Source: Rhodococcus sp. OK302 (GTDB lineage: Bacteria; Actinomycetota; Actinomycetes; Mycobacteriales; Mycobacteriaceae). From it: a DNA stretch of 64,000 nt. Below, in pieces: positions 19,077-27,459 of this stretch. The position numbers and the translations under genes are program-made. Location: positions 1,710,501-1,774,500 of the forward strand of contig NZ_NPJZ01000001.1 of the NCBI RefSeq assembly GCF_002245895.1, written 5' to 3'. The notes under the pieces were generated by a model. That model did no database searches. It was not told the origin of the DNA and saw nothing but the letters and a program-made list of their open reading frames with translations. Positions within the stretch are counted from its first letter, which is position 1. Each line of letters starts with the position of its first letter.

Positions 19077-19457
19077 TCAGCCGCCGTACGGTTTGGTGAT
19101 GGCTTCGAGGAAATGGCCCGACGGGTCGAGGAAGTACACGCCGCGTCCACCGTCGTTGGTGTTGAAGCCGGTGCTCGACTGGCGTGGATCCGCCCAGTGA
19201 TCAAGTTTCAAGTCTGTGATCCGCTGGTAGATACCGTCGAAGTCCTTCTCGGAGACCAAGAATGCGTAGTGCTGAGGCGCTATCTCGGCGTCCTTCTCAA
19301 CCTGGACGAAATCCAAGGAAACTCGATGATCGAGCGCGACGGCAAGAAAGTGCCCAACCTCTACCGGGCCGGGCAGGCCGAACATGTGGGTGAAGAACCA
19401 TGCCGACTCTTGACGGTCTTGTGCGGCAACAATGGTGTGGTTGAACGAAATGGTCAT
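19077..19457 (-). CDS. VOC (glyoxalase/dioxygenase superfamily) protein
   Basis: A 126-residue single-domain vicinal-oxygen-chelate protein: NHTIVAAQDRQESAWFFTHMF, HYAFLVSEKDFDGIYQRI and GRGVYFLDPSGHFLEAITKPYG give the two beta-alpha-beta-beta-beta modules and candidate metal ligands His7, His70 and Glu120. Members include glyoxalases, extradiol dioxygenases and resistance proteins. The start at 19,457 is chosen from conservation. A hairpin separates it from the sterol operon upstream, so its link to sterols is only positional. Confidence 0.75.
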   Translation of the reverse strand: MTISFNHTIVAAQDRQESAWFFTHMFGLPGPVEVGHFLAVALDHRVSLDFVQVEKDAEIAPQHYAFLVSEKDFDGIYQRITDLKLDHWADPRQSSTGFNTNDGGRGVYFLDPSGHFLEAITKPYGG

Positions 19458-19560
19458 CTGTCGACCCCTTGAAGTACGACGCCTCCATGCCTGGCGCAGT
19501 CCGCCATCGACACGCGACGTTGATACCCAGGAAACCATTTCGGCCCTTGCAGCGCAACCT

Positions 19561-19593
19561 CGTACGGCCCCGGTCCATGACCGGGGCCGTACG
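19561..19593 (-). terminator. Hairpin ending the ltp operon
   Basis: CGTACGGCCCCGGT (19,561-19,574) and its perfect complement (19,580-19,593) enclose a five-base loop, just beyond the ketosteroid-isomerase-like gene. Confidence 0.7.
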
Positions 19594-19600
19594 AAGTTGC

Positions 19601-19662
19601 TGTCGATTCAGACCTTGCGAGCAGTCTTCGAGTTGTCGATTCAGACCTTGCGAGCAGTCTTC
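19601..19662. repeat. 29-bp tandem duplication at the 3' end of the SnoaL-like gene
   Basis: The same 29 bases occur at 19,601-19,629 and 19,634-19,662 with a four-base spacer (period 33). The copy at 19,634 contains the last codons and stop of the SnoaL-like gene on the minus strand; the other repeats them downstream as non-coding sequence. Confidence 0.95.
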
Positions 19663-20051
19663 ATTGCACGATCAACTTCCCAGAACGCACGCAACGACTG
19701 GATCTTTCCCTCGTCGTTGACGCGATAGACGAAGACGCCCTCGGCGTCAATCATCATGCCGCCGACACTGGTCCGGATCTTCCCGATGTTGACGTTCTCA
19801 TTGCCGCACACCAGAGAATCGTCGATGAGGAACTCGAGCGAATCGGCGGTGGCGATGGTCATGTCGTAGAACTTGGAGATGGCTTCGCGGCCGTGGTGGC
19901 CCTTGCCTTCGGGATCGAAACCCGAAGGGCCGACGGGATCTTCGACCCAGCCGTCCTCGGCGAAGAGTGCAAGCCACTCGTCCTTGTTCTTGGCGATTGC
20001 CGCAGCGCGGGAGGCGTTGCCGGCGACGCGGGCGGGGTGCTCAGTGGTCAT
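19641..20051 (-). CDS. SnoaL / ketosteroid-isomerase-like protein
   Basis: A 136-residue NTF2-fold protein: NKDEWLALFAEDGWVEDPVGP, KGHHGREAISKFYDMTI and VFVYRVNDEGKIQSLRAFWEVDRA. The alpha+beta barrel with a WVEDPVGP strand is shared with delta-5-3-ketosteroid isomerase and SnoaL cyclases. As last gene of the minus-strand ltp operon, 8 bp after the F420 oxidoreductase, a role on a steroid or its CoA ester is likely. True isomerase activity is not proven by the residues seen. Confidence 0.78.
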   Translation of the reverse strand: MTTEHPARVAGNASRAAAIAKNKDEWLALFAEDGWVEDPVGPSGFDPEGKGHHGREAISKFYDMTIATADSLEFLIDDSLVCGNENVNIGKIRTSVGGMMIDAEGVFVYRVNDEGKIQSLRAFWEVDRAMKTARKV

Positions 20052-20059
20052 CGTGTCCC

Positions 20060-20923
20060 TTACTTGATGTACTGGTCGGCGAACTTGCGCAATGATTCCT
20101 GCTTGGCTTCGAGCGGAGCATCAAACGCGATGCCGTCGAAAGCCCAAGGAACCGTGATGATGTCGGTCACTCCGGCCTCTTCGAGTTCGGCGTAACCGGA
20201 CTTGCCGAAGCGGTCGATGCACACGGTCTGGATCTCGAACGGCTCGTTCTCGCGGCCGTATTCGGTGCGAAGCTCTTTCAGTCGTGCGATGACGCCGACC
20301 AGATCGTCGAACTTGATCATCGCCGACGTCCACCCGTCGCCGACGCGAGCGGCACGCTTGAGTGCCACCTCGGTGTGCCCGCCGACATAGAACGGAACAG
20401 GTTTGGTGGGTGTCGGGCTCATCTGGAGACGATCGAAATCGAAGAATTCGCCATGGTATTCGACCATCCCGCCGCTGAGGATGAGCTTGATGACGTCGAT
20501 CATTTCGTCGACACGAGCGCCGCGACGCTTGTACGGAGCCCCGCACCACTCGAACTCTTCCGGCGCCCAACCGATTCCGACGCCGAAGCCGAATCGGTTG
20601 TTCGTCAGTGCGGCAACCGATCCGACCTGGCGAGCCAGGAGGACGGGATTGCGGCTACCGAGCTTGAGTACCTGCGTGTAGAACTCGATCTTCTCGGTGA
20701 CAGCGCCCATGGCGGCGGCAGCGATGAGTGGATCAACCCAGGGGGTCTCGGCATTCCACATCCGAGACCCGTCCGGGGTGTACGGGTAGTCCGCCGTCTG
20801 GGTTTCCATAAAGAACAGTGAATCCGGCAGAGCAATCGACGAGTAGCCGCACTCCTCAGCGGTTTTGGCAATACCGGGCAGCTGATCCAGGGGGATCATG
20901 GCAACCCCGACGGTGAACTTCAT
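20060..20923 (-). CDS. LLM-class F420-dependent oxidoreductase
   Basis: A 287-residue TIM-barrel of the luciferase-like monooxygenase family, F420 subtype: MKFTVGVAMIPLDQLPGIAKTAEECGYSSIALPDS, RFGFGVGIGWAPEEFEW, RRGARVDEMIDVIKLIL and PFYVGGHTEVALKRAARVGDGW. It lies 12 bp after ltp3 and before the SnoaL-like gene, so it is part of the sterol side-chain operon. The substrate, perhaps an unsaturated steroid acyl-CoA or ketone, is unknown. Confidence 0.85.
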   Translation of the reverse strand: MKFTVGVAMIPLDQLPGIAKTAEECGYSSIALPDSLFFMETQTADYPYTPDGSRMWNAETPWVDPLIAAAAMGAVTEKIEFYTQVLKLGSRNPVLLARQVGSVAALTNNRFGFGVGIGWAPEEFEWCGAPYKRRGARVDEMIDVIKLILSGGMVEYHGEFFDFDRLQMSPTPTKPVPFYVGGHTEVALKRAARVGDGWTSAMIKFDDLVGVIARLKELRTEYGRENEPFEIQTVCIDRFGKSGYAELEEAGVTDIITVPWAFDGIAFDAPLEAKQESLRKFADQYIK

Positions 20924-20935
20924 ATTGACTACCCC

Positions 20936-22117
20936 TTAGTTGGTGGGGCGATCGGAACCGACCACCCACATCGAGAAGTACTGCGAACCTCCGCCGTACG
21001 CATGACCGAGGGCCTTACGCGCGCCGGCTACCTGGTGTGCGCCTGCGCGACCCATGACCTGGATGGCAGATTCAGCGAAACGAATCATGCCCGAAGCGCC
21101 GATCGGGTTGGACGAGAGAACGCCACCCGACGCGTTGACGGGCAGCTTGCCGCCGATCGCGGTCTCGCCGGCCTCGCTCAGTTTCCACCCTTCACCTTCG
21201 GCTGCGAAGCCGAGGTTCTCGAGCCACATCGGCTCGAACCAGGAGAACGGCACATAGATTTCGGCGCAGTCGATCTCGTTGATCGGATCGGTGATACCGG
21301 CGGCTTTCCACAGCGCTGCCGCGGCGTCGCGGCCGGCCTGCGGGTTCACCTGGTCGCGTCCGGCGAAGAACGTCGGTTCGGTGCGCATGGCCGTGGCATG
21401 GATCCAGGCCACGGTGCGACCGTCAGCTTCGGCCTCGGCGGCAGCTTCTTCGTTGCCGATCACTATCGCGCAAGCGCCGTCCGAGGACGGGCAGGTCTCG
21501 TCGAAACGGATCGGGTCCCACAGCATCTGCGAAGCCTGGACGGACTCGGGGGTGATGTCGGGTTGCTTGAGGTGTGCGTACGGATTGATGCTGCCGTTGA
21601 GGCGATCCTTCGCCGCGACAATGGAACCGATGTGCGACGGAGCACCCGAGCGGCGGATGTACGAACGGACGTGCGGCGCGAAGTAGCCACCGGCTCCGGC
21701 GCCCACGGGCATCAAGAACGGAACGGGAGTGGACAAGGCCCACATTGCATTGGACTCGGACTGCTTCTCCCAAGCGACAGTCAGAACCCGCTTGTGCACA
21801 CCCGATTTCACCAAACTGGATGCAACGATGGCCGTCGAGCCACCCACCGAACCTGCAGTGTGTACGCGAATGAGCGGTTTTCCGTTGGCGCCCAGAGCAT
21901 CCGCCATCGCGAGCTCCGGCATCATCGAACCCTCGAACAGGTCAGGGGCCTTGCCGATGACGATCGCGTCGATGTCGTCCCAGCCGACGTGGGCGTCTTC
22001 CATAGCGCGGTCGATGGCCTCGCGGACCAGTCCCGCCATGGAGACATCGTGCCGCTTGGCGACATAATGGGTTTGGCCGGTGCCGAGCACGGCTGCGAGT
22101 TGAGGCGATCCGGCCAT
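20936..22117 (-). CDS. ltp3: Thiolase-fold lyase Ltp3
   Basis: A 393-residue SCP-x/thiolase-like protein equal in length and order to M. tuberculosis Rv3523. The nucleophile position reads HTAGSVGGS and the usual GHP histidine is replaced in NASGGVLSSNPIGASG, so classical thiolysis is impossible. In Rhodococcus rhodochrous ltp3 and ltp4 are linked to degradation of C24-branched phytosterol side chains, and the related Ltp2 is a retro-aldolase. It overlaps ltp4 by one base, supporting a complex with Ltp4 and the DUF35 protein. Confidence 0.9.
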   Translation of the reverse strand: MAGSPQLAAVLGTGQTHYVAKRHDVSMAGLVREAIDRAMEDAHVGWDDIDAIVIGKAPDLFEGSMMPELAMADALGANGKPLIRVHTAGSVGGSTAIVASSLVKSGVHKRVLTVAWEKQSESNAMWALSTPVPFLMPVGAGAGGYFAPHVRSYIRRSGAPSHIGSIVAAKDRLNGSINPYAHLKQPDITPESVQASQMLWDPIRFDETCPSSDGACAIVIGNEEAAAEAEADGRTVAWIHATAMRTEPTFFAGRDQVNPQAGRDAAAALWKAAGITDPINEIDCAEIYVPFSWFEPMWLENLGFAAEGEGWKLSEAGETAIGGKLPVNASGGVLSSNPIGASGMIRFAESAIQVMGRAGAHQVAGARKALGHAYGGGSQYFSMWVVGSDRPTN

Positions 22118-23181
22118 CAGTTACGTCCCTCCAATACTGCTACCAGGTTCTGCTGCAGCGCAGGGCCACTGGTTGCGTGAGCCAACGCGCGGTTTGCGTT
22201 GCCGTCGATAATTGCCTTGGCCGCGTAGCCGATTCGTTCCAGCCCGCCGGCAAACATGGCGTTGCCGCTCAGCGAACCACCCGAAGGGTTGATCGCCGTG
22301 GCGTCGGTGAGACCGATTGCCTCACGCAGGATCAGCTCCTGGTGGGTGAACGGTGCATGCAGTTCCGCGATGTCGATGTCGGCGACATTGCCGCGCGTCG
22401 CAGCTTTGGCTGCCGAAGCGGTAGAGGCCGAGATCGTGAGGTCGCGGCCACCGAGGTTGGGGGAGTCGATCCGATGCTCGATGCCGGTGATCCACGCCGG
22501 ACGCTCGCACAGGTCGCGGGCGCGATTACCCGAGGCCAGGACGATGGCTGCGGCGCCGTCGGTGATGGGCGCACAATCGTGCATACGCAGCGGATCTGCC
22601 AAAAACGGGCTGGCGAGCAGAGATTCGGCGATTACGTCGCCGGAGAGCTGCGCGTTGGGATTGTTCTTCGCGTTACGACGGCTGCGAACGGCAACCTCCG
22701 CCATTTCCTCTTCCGTCCACTTGCCGGCGTCGAGACCCAGGCGCGCCTGGAGACCGGCGATAGCGACAGAGTCCGGCCACAGCGGAGCAACAACATACGG
22801 ATCAAGCTGCATCGCAAGGATTTTGCGCAGATTTCCGGCCGATGACTTGCCGAAGCCGTAGACCAACGCGGTCTCGACCTCGCCGGTCATGATCTTGACC
22901 CAGGCCTCGTAGAGAGCCCAAGCAGCATCCATCTCGACGTGAGATTCGTTGATCGGCGGAACTGCGCCGATCGCATCGATTGCGGCGATGAACGAGAATG
23001 AGCGACCTGCGAGGTAGTCGGAGGACCCGGAGCACCAGAAACCGATGTCGGTCTTGGTGATTCCCAATTCCGAATACAACTGATCGAAGCAGGGGACGAG
23101 CATTTCGACACCATTGGTGGTGCCGGTTGTTTCACGAACGTGTGGGGCCTGCGCGAAGCCCACGACTGCGATGTCGGTCAT
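22117..23181 (-). CDS. ltp4: Thiolase-fold lyase Ltp4
   Basis: A 354-residue thiolase-like protein corresponding to Rv3522. It begins MTDIAVVGFAQAPHVRETTG and has ESHVEMDAAWALYEAW where thiolases carry their active Cys, and PSGGSLSGNAMFAGG in place of the GHP loop. All three thiolase residues are therefore absent. The known sterol role of the ltp3-ltp4 pair in C24-branched side chains suggests carbon-carbon bond cleavage by retro-aldol chemistry. It lies 11 bp after the DUF35 gene in the same operon. Confidence 0.9.
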   Translation of the reverse strand: MTDIAVVGFAQAPHVRETTGTTNGVEMLVPCFDQLYSELGITKTDIGFWCSGSSDYLAGRSFSFIAAIDAIGAVPPINESHVEMDAAWALYEAWVKIMTGEVETALVYGFGKSSAGNLRKILAMQLDPYVVAPLWPDSVAIAGLQARLGLDAGKWTEEEMAEVAVRSRRNAKNNPNAQLSGDVIAESLLASPFLADPLRMHDCAPITDGAAAIVLASGNRARDLCERPAWITGIEHRIDSPNLGGRDLTISASTASAAKAATRGNVADIDIAELHAPFTHQELILREAIGLTDATAINPSGGSLSGNAMFAGGLERIGYAAKAIIDGNANRALAHATSGPALQQNLVAVLEGRN

Positions 23182-23192
23182 GTCTGAGCCCT

Positions 23193-24164
23193 TTACAGAT
23201 GGTGCTTGTAGGTGTCGTACTCGGCGTCGGGTTCACCCGTCGGCCGGAAGTACTCGATGTTTTCGAGGCCGTAACCCCACTCCTCGCGAGGCTTCCACTT
23301 GGCTTCGACGCGCATACCCATTCGCACGTCGGCCGCGTCGCATTCGAGAATCAGGTGTAGGAACGCGATGTCGGCGCCGTCGAGAAGTACGTAGGCCGCG
23401 ACATAGGGCGGCTTGATCTGCTGTCCGAGGAACGGAACGTTGACGATGCAGAACGTGGTGATGATGCCGCGGTCCGGCAACTCGACCTGCTCGGTGATGG
23501 GGCGTCCGTTGGTCGGGTTGGTTCCGCGAGGCGGGATGTAGACCTTGTCGTTGGGGCCGGAGCGGCCACCGATCAGCTTGCCTTCAGCCAACCCGCGCAG
23601 GTAGAAACTTTCGCCGAGTGATGCCGTATGCATGAAGTCGAGCGAAATTGGGGTGGTGATCATAGTGACCGGATCCCCTTCGGAATCCAGTGTCGCGACA
23701 CCATTTTCGGTCTCGCCCGGTTCGAAGCACTCGATATCCTGGATCTGCCCGACACGCTCGGCTGCCCAGCGGGCGCGAACCCGCAGGCCGGTGCTGATCG
23801 CATCAGACGAATCGACGTCCACAGCGTGGAGCATCGTGGTATCTGCGCCGTCGAGCTTGATGAGAGCCCACGCAAACGGCTTGGCGAGAGGCTGCCCTTC
23901 GAGCGGCTCGGCATTCCACGTCCAGCTCACCACGGTGCCGCCGTCGGAAACTCCGACGAATTCCGTGAGAGGTTCAGCGGTAATCGGATCAAATTCCTGC
24001 GGTGGTACAAACACGCGGCCATCGGACCCGAGAGCCCCGATCACCTTGCGATTACGCAGCGCACTCACGAACGCGCCAATGGTCGGACCCGTTGATCGGG
24101 TGTAGTTGAATTCCAGCTTTAGTGGTGCGCTCAGTGGCTTCTCTGCCACCCCGCTCTTTCCCAT
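23193..24164 (-). CDS. Tandem DUF35 (OB-fold) protein, Rv3521-like
   Basis: A 323-residue protein with two successive DUF35 units (residues about 15-160 and 165-320): VFVPPQEFDPITAEPL..FVGVSDGGTVVSWTW and VYIPPRGTNPTNGRPI..VELPDRGIITTFCIV. DUF35 proteins are partners of thiolase-like enzymes, as ChsH2 is for Ltp2. Neither unit has the cysteines of the normal zinc ribbon. It is first in the operon, directly behind a perfect KstR box. Start chosen at MGKSGVAEK, since the KstR site lies in the region of the longer start. Confidence 0.88.
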   Translation of the reverse strand: MGKSGVAEKPLSAPLKLEFNYTRSTGPTIGAFVSALRNRKVIGALGSDGRVFVPPQEFDPITAEPLTEFVGVSDGGTVVSWTWNAEPLEGQPLAKPFAWALIKLDGADTTMLHAVDVDSSDAISTGLRVRARWAAERVGQIQDIECFEPGETENGVATLDSEGDPVTMITTPISLDFMHTASLGESFYLRGLAEGKLIGGRSGPNDKVYIPPRGTNPTNGRPITEQVELPDRGIITTFCIVNVPFLGQQIKPPYVAAYVLLDGADIAFLHLILECDAADVRMGMRVEAKWKPREEWGYGLENIEYFRPTGEPDAEYDTYKHHL

Positions 24165-24179
24165 GGTCACAAGATCGAG

Positions 24180-24193
24180 TAGAACAGGTTCTA
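24180..24193. promoter_or_regulatory. KstR operator, DUF35-ltp operon / F420 oxidoreductase
   Basis: TAGAACAGGTTCTA is a near-palindrome and perfect TnnAACnnGTTnnA match, 16 bp from the minus-strand start and 50 bp from the plus-strand start; one site can control both directions. Confidence 0.9.
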
Positions 24194-24243
24194 GTGAATG
24201 TGGCAAGAGTCACGACTGATCACCGGTGATACGGAGGCGCGAG

Positions 24244-25281
24244 ATGAAGCTTGGGTTGCAACTCGGATACTGGGGCGCACAGCCGCCCACGAACGCCCCG
24301 GAGTTGATCGAGGCCGCCGAAGGTGCGGGTTTCGACGCCGTCTTCGCCGCCGAATCCTGGGGGTCGGACGCATTCACGCCATTGGCGTGGTGGGGGTCCC
24401 GGACCGAGAAGGTCAAACTGGGTACGTCCGTCGTGCAAATTTCCGCACGGACGCCAACGAGCTGCGCGATGCACGCACTCACACTCGACCACCTCAGTGG
24501 CGGTCGAACGATCCTGGGGCTGGGAGTATCCGGACCCCAGGTCGTCGAAGGCTGGTATGGCCAACCCTTCGAGAAGCCACTCGCGCGCACTCGCGAATAC
24601 GTGTCGATCGTCCGCCAGGTTCTCGCCCGTGAGGCGCCCGTGACCAGTGCCGGACCGCACTACCCTCTGCCCTACAACGGACCCGGCAGTTCGGGCCTCG
24701 GCAAGCCACTCAAGCCCATTACGCACCCGGTGCGCGCAGACATCCCCATCTGGCTCGGCGCCGAAGGCCCGAAAAACGTTGCGCTCGCGGGAGAAATCGC
24801 CGACGGGTGGCTCGCGATCTACTACACCCCGCGCCTCGCACCGATGTACAACAAGTGGCTCGACGAAGGCTTCGCTCGGGAGGGCGCGCGTCGTACCCGC
24901 GAAAACTTCGAGGTAGCCGCCACCTGTCAGGTCGTCGTCACCGATGATCGCGCCGCCACCATTGATGCTCTCAAGCCGATGACCGCCCTGTACGTCGGCG
25001 GAATGGGCGCCCCGGAGTTGAACTTTCACGCCCAGGTTTACAAGCGGATGGGCTACGAGAAGGAGGTCGACGAGATCGGCCGCCTCTTCATGTCCGGCCG
25101 TAAGGAAGAAGCCGCTGCCGTCGTCCCCGACGAAATGGTCACGGAAACCATGATCATCGGCAACATCGACGAGGTACGAGCCGACGTCAAACGCTGGGAG
25201 GATGCCGGCGTCACCATGCTGCTGGTGACCTGCCGCAGCGCCGATCATGTGCGGTCATTGGCGGAAGCAGTGCTGGGCTGA
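24244..25281 (+). CDS. LLM-class F420-dependent oxidoreductase, Rv3520c-like
   Basis: A 345-residue luciferase-like flavin/F420 enzyme starting MKLGLQLGYWGAQPP, with GFDAVFAAESWGSDAFTPLAWW, SGGRTILGLGVSGPQVVEGWYG and IPIWLGAEGPKNVALAGEIADGW. Gene neighbourhood and sequence match Rv3520c. GGAGG precedes the chosen ATG by seven bases. Its divergence from the ltp operon across a shared KstR box indicates sterol induction. Its substrate is not established. Confidence 0.88.
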   Translation: MKLGLQLGYWGAQPPTNAPELIEAAEGAGFDAVFAAESWGSDAFTPLAWWGSRTEKVKLGTSVVQISARTPTSCAMHALTLDHLSGGRTILGLGVSGPQVVEGWYGQPFEKPLARTREYVSIVRQVLAREAPVTSAGPHYPLPYNGPGSSGLGKPLKPITHPVRADIPIWLGAEGPKNVALAGEIADGWLAIYYTPRLAPMYNKWLDEGFAREGARRTRENFEVAATCQVVVTDDRAATIDALKPMTALYVGGMGAPELNFHAQVYKRMGYEKEVDEIGRLFMSGRKEEAAAVVPDEMVTETMIIGNIDEVRADVKRWEDAGVTMLLVTCRSADHVRSLAEAVLG

Positions 25282-25348
25282 CGGCAGCGACTATTCCCCA
25301 GTATGCCGAAGGGGCGCTAGCTGGATTGTCGGATGCCCACCTTCTTTT

Positions 25349-25380
25349 GAGCGAACGTACCTTTCGGCGTATCTAAGGCG
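25349..25380. repeat. Copy of the GAGCGAACGTACCTTTCG repeat
   Basis: These 32 bases match the reverse complement of the right arm of the hairpin at 26,474-26,524 apart from small differences, so related sequences bracket the gene at 25,444. The rest of the 162-bp gap shows no other feature. Confidence 0.7.
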
Positions 25381-25443
25381 ATCAACGCCACTTTCGCACC
25401 ACAAAAGTTATCCACAGGCCACTGTAAAACCCCAGGTCGACAC

Positions 25444-26430
25444 ATGGGGTGGTGTCTGCGTCTGCACCATGCTGCAACTATGCGTCGAGGAGAATGGGGC
25501 CGGGACCCCGACCAGATCTACCGAGCCAGCACAAGTGGCGTGATTCGAACGTCGGAACTTGCGCGACTGAAGGTCTCGAATTCAGCAGTTCACGGACGAT
25601 GCCGTGCGGGTGGGCCGTGGCAACGGATACTTCCGGGCGTCATCCTGCTTGGAAATGGTCAGCCGACGCCGAGGCAGCGAGCAGTAGCGGCGCTCATGTT
25701 CAGTGGCGACGGCGCGATGCTCACTGGCAGATCAGCGCTGTCCGAATACGGGTACCGAAGCAACTCGAGTGATGTACAGGTGCTCATCCCGATGCATCGA
25801 CGTGCTCAATCGGTGGGATTTGTGGTGGCGGAGCGAACAATTCGATTGCCTGAACCAGTGATGCGGAACGGTGTTCGGTGCGCGCCGTTACCCAGGGCGC
25901 TGCTCGATGCTGCACGGCGATGCAAAGCGTTGGATCCCACTCGGTCGCTGATCGCCGAGGTTATTCAGCGCGGTGATGCGTCTGTGCGTGAACTCGCCAA
26001 AGAACTGGATGCGGGGAGCTGTCGTGGATCTGCCCTTCCACGCGCGGTGTTGCGTGAGGTGAACGCCAATCTGCACTCCGTCCCCGAAATCGAGGCGAGG
26101 GAATTGTGGAGGCGAAGTGGCCTGCCGGAGATGCTCTTCAACCGTGAAATACGGGATGCAGACAGGAAGTTCATCGCAATTCCGGACGGATGGATCGACT
26201 CTGTGGCATTCGCCTGGGACATCGATTCACTGGAATGGCATCTGTCGCCGACGGACTACAAGCGCACCGTCGAGCGTCGGACGCGCATGCAAAACGCCGG
26301 CATCATCGTGCTGCCGACTGTGCCGAGTGCGCTGCGAACTGACCCGGCGCGGGTGATTGACGACCTTCAACGGCACTACGCGCTGGCCTGCTCCCGTCCA
26401 CGACCACCGGTGTCAGCCGTCGCGCGATGA
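25444..26430 (+). CDS. AbiEi-like winged-helix / DUF559-like nuclease-fold protein
   Basis: A 328-residue protein. Residues about 32-95 (GVIRTSELARLKVSNSAVHG, then GGPWQRILPGVILL) resemble the AbiEi antitoxin winged helix. The C-terminal region (PDGWIDSVAFAWDIDSLEWH, then YKRTVERRTRMQNAGIIVLP) resembles DUF559, a Vsr/PD-(D/E)xK endonuclease fold, with Asp where Glu is usual. Proteins with this layout are common in mycolata and no function is proven. No partner toxin gene is adjacent. It interrupts the sterol cluster and lacks a KstR box. ATG at 25,480 is an alternative start. Confidence 0.6.
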   Translation: MGWCLRLHHAATMRRGEWGRDPDQIYRASTSGVIRTSELARLKVSNSAVHGRCRAGGPWQRILPGVILLGNGQPTPRQRAVAALMFSGDGAMLTGRSALSEYGYRSNSSDVQVLIPMHRRAQSVGFVVAERTIRLPEPVMRNGVRCAPLPRALLDAARRCKALDPTRSLIAEVIQRGDASVRELAKELDAGSCRGSALPRAVLREVNANLHSVPEIEARELWRRSGLPEMLFNREIRDADRKFIAIPDGWIDSVAFAWDIDSLEWHLSPTDYKRTVERRTRMQNAGIIVLPTVPSALRTDPARVIDDLQRHYALACSRPRPPVSAVAR

Positions 26431-26473
26431 ACGGAAATCGATACATATCGGATGAAGCGGACCGAAACAGACC

Positions 26474-26524
26474 GAGCGAACGCACCTTTCGTCGCCTTAG
26501 ATGCGCCGAAAGGTACGTTCGCTC
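26474..26524. terminator. 18-bp hairpin between the AbiEi-like gene and echA19
   Basis: GAGCGAACG-C-ACCTTTCG pairs with CGAAAGGT-A-CGTTCGCTC, one mismatch, loop about 15 nt. It separates convergent genes and shares sequence with the copy at 25,349. Confidence 0.75.
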
Positions 26525-26554
26525 GGAAAGGGGGGCAGGGGACTGCAGGAGCGC

Positions 26555-27379
26555 TCAGGCGCCCTTGAAGTTGGGCGCTCGCCTCTCGCCGAAGGCTCGG
26601 GGGCCTTCCTTCGCGTCAGCGCTCATGAAGACCGTCTGGCCCAACTTCGAGTCGATCTGGAATGCGGCTTCCTCATGCATTCCCTCGGTGTCGCGGATGG
26701 TCTTGAGGATGGCCTGGACGGCGAGAGGGCCGTTGGCAGCGACGAGTTCGGCAAGTTCGAGTGCCTTGTCCAGTGCCTGACCGTCCGGGACGACGTGACC
26801 GATGAGGCCCATTTCCTTGGCTTCGGACGCCTTGATGTGGCGGCCGGTCAGCAGGATGTCAGCAGCAATCGTGTACGGAATCTGGCGGACCAGACGCACT
26901 GCGGAGCCGCCCATGGGGAAGAGGCCCCACTTGGCTTCGGAGACACCGAACTTGGCGCTCTCGCCGGCAACGCGAATGTCGGTGCCCTGAAGGATTTCGG
27001 TGCCGCCCGCGATGGCAGCGCCCTCGACGGCGGCGATGAGAGGCTTGGTGAGGCGACGACCCTTGAGGAGACCCTCGATCTTGGACATGTCGACTCCGCC
27101 CTCGGCGAAGGCGTCTCCGGGGGGCTTGGCGGCCATGTTCTTGAGATCAGCTCCGGCGCAGAAATCGCCGCCGGCTCCGGTGAGGACGGCGACGCGAATG
27201 TCGGGGTCGTTGTCGACCTGATTCCACGCGTCGACCATGATCGCCATCATCTCGCCGGTGATGGCGTTCTTACGTTCGGGGCGGTTCATGGTGATGATCA
27301 GGACGTGACCGCGCTTCTCGACGAGGGCGTGCGGCGCTGTTTCCGACGTGTCGGATTTTTCGGTCGTCGTTGAGGACAC
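26555..27379 (-). CDS. echA19: Steroid enoyl-CoA hydratase EchA19
   Basis: A 274-residue crotonase. [14 protein letters not shown] forms part of the oxyanion hole, [37 protein letters not shown] carries the catalytic region, and the C-terminal [12 protein letters not shown] is family-typical. M. tuberculosis Rv3516 hydrates steroid enoyl-CoA in side-chain beta-oxidation and is likewise divergent from fadD19. GTG at 27,379 follows AGGAG; upstream residues are not conserved and would cross the KstR site. Confidence 0.92.
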   Translation of the reverse strand: MSSTTTEKSDTSETAPHALVEKRGHVLIITMNRPERKNAITGEMMAIMVDAWNQVDNDPDIRVAVLTGAGGDFCAGADLKNMAAKPPGDAFAEGGVDMSKIEGLLKGRRLTKPLIAAVEGAAIAGGTEILQGTDIRVAGESAKFGVSEAKWGLFPMGGSAVRLVRQIPYTIAADILLTGRHIKASEAKEMGLIGHVVPDGQALDKALELAELVAANGPLAVQAILKTIRDTEGMHEEAAFQIDSKLGQTVFMSADAKEGPRAFGERRAPNFKGA

Positions 27380-27434
27380 TGATGACTCCTGGGCGGTTTG
27401 TGAGCTGGCTCTCAAATTGGGTCTTGCCAGAAAC

Positions 27435-27448
27435 GGTAACACGTTCTA
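27435..27448. promoter_or_regulatory. KstR operator, echA19/fadD19
   Basis: GGTAACACGTTCTA matches TnnAACnnGTTnnA at all but the first base, 56 bp from echA19 and 11 bp before the chosen fadD19 start. Confidence 0.75.
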
Positions 27449-27459
27449 CTTTGAACGGT

